The position numbers and the translations under genes were made by a program. From NCBI RefSeq assembly GCF_042646205.1, contig NZ_JBHRTF010000004.1, forward strand, positions 434,001 through 498,000: a stretch of DNA of 64,000 nt, read 5' to 3'. This stretch comes from Cellvibrio fontiphilus_A. Its GTDB lineage: Bacteria; Pseudomonadota; Gammaproteobacteria; Pseudomonadales; Cellvibrionaceae. Shown piece by piece: positions 59,200 through 64,000 of the stretch; the stretch's first letter is position 1; every line of letters begins with the position of its first letter. The notes beneath the pieces were generated by a model. That model had not been told where the DNA came from. It worked only from the letters and a program-made list of their open reading frames with translations, and did not search any database.

Positions 59200-61533
59200 A
59201 TGAAAAAGTGGTTTCCCCGTAATTTATGCAGTGGCTTGATACTCGGTGCTGTGTTTGCCTCTGCCGCTGTATCAGCCGCTGATTCAGGTTCAGCCACTGC
59301 CGCCAAAAAGAAATTGGGCAAAGTGGTCGTCACGGCGCAAGCAGAACAGGAATCGGCGCATCCATCCAGTCAGGTTGTCAATCGCGAGGCGCTGGATAAT
59401 CAACAGGTAACTGATCTGGATGATCTGGTGCGCTACATTCCCGGCGTAAGTGTGAGCGAAATAGGCCGGTTTGGTGCCAATGGTTTTAATATTCGCGGTT
59501 TGGATGGCGACCGTGTGGCCATGACGGTGGATGGTTTATCCATGGGCGAAACGCTGGATCCGGCCAGCTATCAAGCCTACGATTTTTTTCGCTCCACACG
59601 CGGCGGGTTGGATATAGACGCACTGAAATCGGTAGAAATTATTAAGGGCGCAGATTCAATCGCTGCCGGCAGTGGTGGTTTGTCGGGCGCGGTGATGTTT
59701 GTCACCAAAGACCCAGCCGATTATTTGGCGGCGCAGGGCGACGATACTTTTTTCAGCTTGAAAACCGGCTACGCCAGCGATGCTGATGAAGCGCTGCTCA
59801 GCGCAACACTCGCTAACCGCACCGGTGCCTGGGAGAGTTTACTGGTACTTACCCAGCGCAATAGTCATGAGCTGGAGGTGCAGGGCAAGGGTGAAAATAT
59901 TACCGGCGGTGCGCGCGAAATTGCCGACCCGCTTGATGCCGAATCTACCAATGCTTTATTTAAATTATATTTTTATGCTGACCCAGTGCACCGTTTGGGA
60001 TTGGTTGCCGAAACCTATCGCGCTAATTCGCAACTGAATAATTTATCGCGTGTGGATGCAAGTTATTTAACGCGCACCACGGATGACGACAACGAGCGCG
60101 ATCGCCTCGGCGTGAATTACCAATGGCTTGCCGAGTCCCGTTGGTTTGATGTGTTTGATTGGCATTACGATTATCAAAATAGCTACAACAGCGGCTACAC
60201 CTTAATGCTGTTTAAATCCACCACTTGCCCGCAAGGTGTATCGCCCTGTTATCGCTCGGAAGATCGCCACTACGAGCAGGATACTCACAGCACGCGTGTT
60301 AAATTCAGTAAAAATATTACCGGCAATGCGCTGGAGCAGGAATTAATCTACGGCCTGGGCGCAGAGCAGCGCGAGGTGAGTTATGCCTCTATCGATACAC
60401 GATACCTTGGCACCAGTAATACCGCGTCACTGGTGGAGATTGACCCGGATTTTGTGCCGGAAACAGCAGTGACTCACTGGCACGGATTTGTGCGCGATCA
60501 AATTTCCCCGCTCAATTCCCCCTGGACTTTTAATGCCGGCGCGCGTGTTGATAGCTACGCCTATTCACCGGAATTTAATCCGCAATACCAGGATGCATCC
60601 AACACCGTTGGCGATGTAAATTTTACCCAAGCGACTTGGCAACTAGGCGCGAATTATCAATTTACCGCGCAACAACACCTCGCCGTGCAACTGGGCACTG
60701 GCTTTCGCGCGCCCTCTACTGAAAATTTGTATTACGCACCGGTCACCAGTGTAGGCATTGATGCAAGCAGCGGCGCAGAAGTCGTACTGTGGGATTCAGT
60801 CGCCAACCCCGATTTAAAAGCTGAAGAAAGTTTGAATAAAGAATTGCGGTATGGTTTTGCCAATCATCGTGTGCAAATCAATGCCGCTATTTTTCACGAT
60901 GACTACAACAATTTTATAGAAACCCAAACGCTCACGCGTTTAAACGACACGGTTTTCCAAAGCTGCAGTCGCGGTACTTGCACTAATGCCACGGGCGATA
61001 CCTACACCATGCCGGTTAATAGCGGTGAAGTAGTGGTGAAAGGTTTTGAAATCGATGGGCAGTGGAATCTGGATCGCAATCTCGCGCTGCGTTTTGCCTA
61101 CTCTTACAACGACGGCGAAAAGAAAAATGGTGATCCACTGTTAAGCATTGTGCCGCACTCGGGTGTTGTGGGTATTGAGTACCAGCCCAATGATCGCCGT
61201 TGGGCGGCGAGTGTGAGCATGACGCGCTCAGGCAGTAAACAGGCGGATGATGTCGTGGTCACCGCCGCCGACGGCAGCCAAACCCAAGGCGCTGCATTTT
61301 TAACGGATGCTTTTACTTTGTTTGATTTACAAGGCCGTTATCAAATCACGCCCGCGTTAAAAATGACCTTCGGTTTGTACAACATTACCGACGAACAATA
61401 CTGGCGCTGGCAGCGCGTGCAATTTGTTACCGAGGGCGCGGGTGGTGCACGCGGTGGTGTGACGGGTGACGGCATTAATCGCTATGCCGAACCGGGGCGC
61501 AATTTCAAAGCGAGTGTGAGCTATCGCTTTTAA
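59200..61533 (+). CDS. TonB-dependent outer-membrane receptor
   Basis: The 777-residue receptor has a signal peptide (GLILGAVFASAAVSA), a TonB-box-like segment (GKVVVTAQAEQ), a plug domain (DLDDLVRYIPGVSVSE, RGLDGDRVAMTVDGLSMGE, SVEIIKGADSIAAGSGGLSG) and a 22-strand-like barrel ending FKASVSYRF. FRAPSTENLYY and ANPDLKAEESL recall the FRAP and NPxL motifs of haem receptors, but no His lies between them. Two Cys pairs (TCPQGVSPC, SCSRGTC) could form loop disulfides. GAGGACAAA precedes ATG 59200; the frame is open to 59143. Haem, haemoproteins or a metal complex are the possible substrates. Confidence 0.92.
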   Translation: MKKWFPRNLCSGLILGAVFASAAVSAADSGSATAAKKKLGKVVVTAQAEQESAHPSSQVVNREALDNQQVTDLDDLVRYIPGVSVSEIGRFGANGFNIRGLDGDRVAMTVDGLSMGETLDPASYQAYDFFRSTRGGLDIDALKSVEIIKGADSIAAGSGGLSGAVMFVTKDPADYLAAQGDDTFFSLKTGYASDADEALLSATLANRTGAWESLLVLTQRNSHELEVQGKGENITGGAREIADPLDAESTNALFKLYFYADPVHRLGLVAETYRANSQLNNLSRVDASYLTRTTDDDNERDRLGVNYQWLAESRWFDVFDWHYDYQNSYNSGYTLMLFKSTTCPQGVSPCYRSEDRHYEQDTHSTRVKFSKNITGNALEQELIYGLGAEQREVSYASIDTRYLGTSNTASLVEIDPDFVPETAVTHWHGFVRDQISPLNSPWTFNAGARVDSYAYSPEFNPQYQDASNTVGDVNFTQATWQLGANYQFTAQQHLAVQLGTGFRAPSTENLYYAPVTSVGIDASSGAEVVLWDSVANPDLKAEESLNKELRYGFANHRVQINAAIFHDDYNNFIETQTLTRLNDTVFQSCSRGTCTNATGDTYTMPVNSGEVVVKGFEIDGQWNLDRNLALRFAYSYNDGEKKNGDPLLSIVPHSGVVGIEYQPNDRRWAASVSMTRSGSKQADDVVVTAADGSQTQGAAFLTDAFTLFDLQGRYQITPALKMTFGLYNITDEQYWRWQRVQFVTEGAGGARGGVTGDGINRYAEPGRNFKASVSYRF

Positions 61534-61557
61534 CCCTTCATCGCTTTTAACCTTGAA

Positions 61558-61585
61558 CAGCCGGGAGGCGATTAGCTCCCGGCTG
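61558..61585. terminator. Hairpin between TonB receptor and hxlR-type gene
   Basis: CAGCCGGGAG pairs perfectly with CTCCCGGCTG around an 8-base loop. It lies between convergent genes. No U-run follows. Confidence 0.6.
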
Positions 61586-61618
61586 GATCACCATGTTGGA
61601 GTCTGTCTCAATACGCGC

Positions 61619-62047
61619 TTAAGCCGTGGCAATGCTGCCCGCTTTCTCCAGCTGAACTTTCAAAATATCGCCCAGATTCATTTCAATCCAATCCGCCAGT
61701 GCCTCCACTTTTTCACTGATCTGCTCGCCCATGGGGGTGAGTAAATACTCCACATGGGGCGGTACTACCGGGTAGGAAATACGCTGCACAAAGCCATCGG
61801 CCTCCAGGGTTTGCAGGGTCTGGGCGAGCATTTTTTCGCTAATGCCGGTAACGCGCCGGCGCAGTTCGCTAAAGCGGTGGGTGCCGCCGCGCAGCGCGAT
61901 CAATAACAGCACACCCCAGCGGCTGGTGACGTGGTTGAGTATGGCGCGCGATGGGCATTTATCGGCCATCACATTGCCGCGCTGCATTATCTCCCGCAGG
62001 CCAGTGGGGCAGTTGTCGCTGTCGGAGCCGGAATCATTTTTCATCAT
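61619..62047 (-). CDS. HxlR-family redox-type repressor (YtfH-like)
   Basis: The 142-residue protein has the winged-helix HxlR domain: SRAILNHVTSRWGVLLLIAL, HRFSELRRRVTGISEKMLAQ and LEADGFVQRISYPVVPPHVE. A Cys just before it (KCPSRAIL) matches the redox-sensing Cys of this family; another is in DNCPTGL. AAGG lies five bases before ATG 62047. It is divergent from qorB, like ytfH/ytfG in E. coli, and probably represses it. The spacer has two TACTTAC direct repeats (62047-62053 and 62065-62071) that may be part of the operator. Confidence 0.92.
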   Translation of the reverse strand: MMKNDSGSDSDNCPTGLREIMQRGNVMADKCPSRAILNHVTSRWGVLLLIALRGGTHRFSELRRRVTGISEKMLAQTLQTLEADGFVQRISYPVVPPHVEYLLTPMGEQISEKVEALADWIEMNLGDILKVQLEKAGSIATA

Positions 62048-62130
62048 ACTTACCTTTTTGTGCGTACTTACTAAAAGTTAGCTTGGCTGTTAGTGTGACA
62101 ACTTCTCTCACTGAAATAAAGGAGTTCGTC

Positions 62131-62985
62131 ATGATTGTCGTTACTGGTGCGTCCGGCCAATTGGGCCGTTTTGTGGTTAATGGGTTGTTGCAAAAGGTGC
62201 CTGCAGCCGAGTTGGCGGTGGTGGTGCGTTCACCGGAAAAAGTGGCAGATTTTGCGGCGCTGGGGGTGCAGGTGCGCCAGGGCGATTACGACCAGCCAGA
62301 AACCCTGGTTGCGGCGTTTAAGGGGGCAGACAAGTTGCTGCTGATTTCGGCTAATGAAATTGGCCGGCGGTTTGCGCAGCACAGCGCTGCGATTGCGGCG
62401 GCAAAACAAGCGGGTGTTGGCCAGTTGGTGTACACCAGTTTGTTGCATGCGGATACCTCACCCTTACCGCTGTGCGCCGAGCATGCCCAAACCGAAACAC
62501 TGATTCGCGCCTCCGGTATTCCTTTTGTGATCCTGCGCAATGGTTGGTACACCGAAAATTATGTGGCCGGGGTGAGTTCAGCATTGCAGTTGGGCGCTGT
62601 GTACGGCAGTGCGGGCGAGGGGCGCATTAGCTCGGCTGCCTGTGCCGATTACGCAGCGGCCGCTGTCGCTGTACTGACGCAGGAGAATCACAGCGGGAAA
62701 GTCTACGAATTGGCGGGCGATGAAAGTTATTCGCTGGCTGAATTTGCCGCGGAAATCGCCCTGCACTCCGGCAAAAATATTGTGTACCAGAATTTACCCG
62801 AGGCTGATTTTAAAGCCGCCTTGGTGGGGGCAGGTATGCCGGAATGGCTGGCAACACTTTTGTCTGAATCCGATGTGGGTGCATCCAAAGGTGGGTTGTT
62901 TGATGACGGTCATCAGCTCAGCCAATTAATTGGTCGTCCGACAACATCATGGAAAGAGCAGGTCAACAATGCAGTGAATGCGTAA
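62131..62985 (+). CDS. qorB: NmrA-type NAD(P)H:quinone oxidoreductase QorB
   Basis: The 284-residue protein has the NADP-binding TGASGQLGRFVV and matches E. coli QorB/YtfG in VVVRSPEKVADFAALGVQV, QGDYDQPETLVAAFKGADKL, VYTSLLHADTSPLPLCAEHA and PFVILRNGWYTENY. It reduces quinones, giving protection from reactive compounds. AAGGAG precedes ATG 62131. It is divergent from and probably controlled by the HxlR regulator. Confidence 0.94.
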   Translation: MIVVTGASGQLGRFVVNGLLQKVPAAELAVVVRSPEKVADFAALGVQVRQGDYDQPETLVAAFKGADKLLLISANEIGRRFAQHSAAIAAAKQAGVGQLVYTSLLHADTSPLPLCAEHAQTETLIRASGIPFVILRNGWYTENYVAGVSSALQLGAVYGSAGEGRISSAACADYAAAAVAVLTQENHSGKVYELAGDESYSLAEFAAEIALHSGKNIVYQNLPEADFKAALVGAGMPEWLATLLSESDVGASKGGLFDDGHQLSQLIGRPTTSWKEQVNNAVNA

Positions 62986-63010
62986 TTATGTTGCGCACCA
63001 ACCAACAGGG

Positions 63011-63038
63011 CAACAGGGCGCCAGTTGGCGCCCTGTTG
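63011..63038. terminator. Perfect 12-pair hairpin between qorB and GH43
   Basis: CAACAGGGCGCC pairs perfectly with GGCGCCCTGTTG around AGTT. It is between convergent genes and likely terminates both. A second CAACAGGG copy at about 63003-63010 directly precedes it. Confidence 0.8.
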
Positions 63039-63060
63039 GAAATATTTTATTGCGGTAACA

Positions 63061-64000
63061 CTATTTTGCTTTGGGGGCGGCTTTAACCCTCGCGGCAAAA
63101 TCACTCACGCCCTGTGCCGTGCGCTGCACTTTTTGGATGGTGCCGTCCTCATTAAACGTTAAATATTCGGCGGTGCTGTAGCGCTGTTTTTTGTGGCAGC
63201 TAGAGGACTCGTCTTTTAACCAGCGGTGATAAAACAAAATCCATTGACCTTTGTACTCCACAATGGAGTGATGGTTATTGGCGTTGTTCTCTTCATCCAT
63301 AATCACGCCCTGATATTTCCAGGGGCCTTTGGGCGATGTGGCGGTGTAATAGCTGAGCACGCGGTTATTTTCCGGCATGGTGAAGTAATAAATGCCCTTG
63401 CGTTTAAAGATCCAGGGGCCTTCCATTTTGGGCTCGTAACCGCCCATATCCATCTTGTAAAAATCGCCCTTGATACTGCGCATATCGTCGGCCATTTCCA
63501 CTACCTGGTAGTCGCTGTTCATGCCGTGGAAATACAAATAGGCTTTGCCATCATCGTCGATAAACATGCTCGGGTCGTTGGCATAGGGCGTGCGCCACAG
63601 GGGCGCGTCGATCATGTCTTTGAAGGGGCCGGTGGGGGAATCGCTCTCGGCTATGCCTATGCCCATCCACTTGGTGCTTTTTTCCGGGTTTACCCGGTCT
63701 TTAAACCCGGTGCCGGCGGGGAACACCAAATAATATTTGCCGTTTTTGTAAACCGCATCGGGCGCCCAGGCGTAATTGTCTGCCCAGCTCAATTGTTCCA
63801 ACGAAAAAATAGCGCCGTGTGCGGTCCAATTCACCAAGTCGGTGGAGGAGAAGGCATGCCAGTCTTTCATGTGGAAATCGGCTTGGCATTCCTCATCGTG
63901 TGAGGTGTAAAGGTACAGCTTGCCATCGGCCCAAACGCGCGCGGAAGGATCTGCAGTTTTGATATTGCTGCCAAAGTTGAGTGGGTTTTGTGCGCAGGCA
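63061..64000 (-). CDS. Glycoside hydrolase family 43, 5' end beyond the window
   Basis: The frame is open to the right edge, and about 312 residues are visible. The catalytic base lies in TADPSARVWADGKLYLYTS; the second conserved Asp is in YANDPSMFIDDDGKAYLYFH and the acid Glu in MEGPWIFKRKGIYYFTMPEN. NHHSIVEYKGQWILFYHR supplies the conserved His. The first residues ACAQNP suggest the end of a signal peptide or lipobox at the very edge, so few residues are missing. A five-bladed propeller enzyme on arabinan or xylan side chains is expected. The GH39 and GH81 genes are near but separated by the iron cluster. Confidence 0.9.
   Translation of the reverse strand, partial: ACAQNPLNFGSNIKTADPSARVWADGKLYLYTSHDEECQADFHMKDWHAFSSTDLVNWTAHGAIFSLEQLSWADNYAWAPDAVYKNGKYYLVFPAGTGFKDRVNPEKSTKWMGIGIAESDSPTGPFKDMIDAPLWRTPYANDPSMFIDDDGKAYLYFHGMNSDYQVVEMADDMRSIKGDFYKMDMGGYEPKMEGPWIFKRKGIYYFTMPENNRVLSYYTATSPKGPWKYQGVIMDEENNANNHHSIVEYKGQWILFYHRWLKDESSSCHKKQRYSTAEYLTFNEDGTIQKVQRTAQGVSDFAARVKAAPKAK

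Overview
The window looks like a chromosomal segment of a marine or soil gammaproteobacterium of the Cellvibrionaceae type (Cellvibrio/Saccharophagus relatives). The reasons are the conserved gammaproteobacterial blocks lolB-ispE-tRNA-Gln-prs-rplY-pth-ychF and hemA-prfA-prmC-moeB, the E. coli-like ybiT, orn, rsgA and trhP genes, and secreted polysaccharide hydrolases with long poly-serine linkers (a GH81 laminarinase, a GH39 and a GH43). The genus is inference; no rRNA or marker search was possible. Layout: 1-5 kb has a partial DnaT-like gene, a membrane-anchored FAD oxidase and a c-di-GMP two-component pair (GAF histidine kinase plus REC/HD-GYP phosphodiesterase). 5-13 kb has a PEP-CTERM surface protein, a two-domain sulfurtransferase, rsgA and orn (divergent), an AT-rich Skp/OmpH-like lipoprotein, a membrane diguanylate cyclase and a secreted cytochrome/FG-GAP protein. 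12.6-17 kb has moeA, trhP with a dedicated ferredoxin, and nnrS under a perfect ANR/FNR box. 17-31 kb is housekeeping: translation, PRPP, isoprenoid, lipoprotein sorting, haem, release factor and its methylase. 31-41 kb has PBP1b, a DUF6249/ECF sigma/membrane-protein operon, a chemoreceptor-porin-binding-protein operon and ybiT. At 40.8-41.6 kb a small DUF559 endonuclease gene is bracketed by direct repeats made of GC-rich hairpin units; a further copy of the repeat lies at 7.0 kb. The most striking region is 42.06-50.59 kb: ten tightly packed or overlapping same-strand genes encode a thermostable-hemolysin (GNAT-like) protein, an AMP-forming acyl ligase, a haem-oxygenase-like diiron oxidase, an SDR reductase, a TPR protein, an OmpR-type regulator with its sensor kinase, a cupredoxin, an FTR1 iron permease and an outer-membrane barrel-like protein. 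A perfect PmrA-type box (YTTAAK-N5-YTTAAK) precedes the first gene with a plausible -10 behind it. This suggests one autoregulated unit that couples synthesis of an acyl-derived small molecule to metal (probably iron) handling. 50.7-64 kb is carbohydrate and iron acquisition: GH39, GH81 (about 1,580 residues, two FN3 modules, poly-Ser linkers, three C-terminal beta modules), an overlapping Fur-box region ahead of DUF4198, EF-hand lipoprotein and TonB-receptor genes, a divergent hxlR/qorB redox pair, and a GH43 gene cut by the window edge. Convergent gene pairs are commonly separated by strong hairpin terminators. No rRNA, CRISPR array, transposase, prophage or replication origin was seen. All family assignments come from reading motifs by eye, without database searches.
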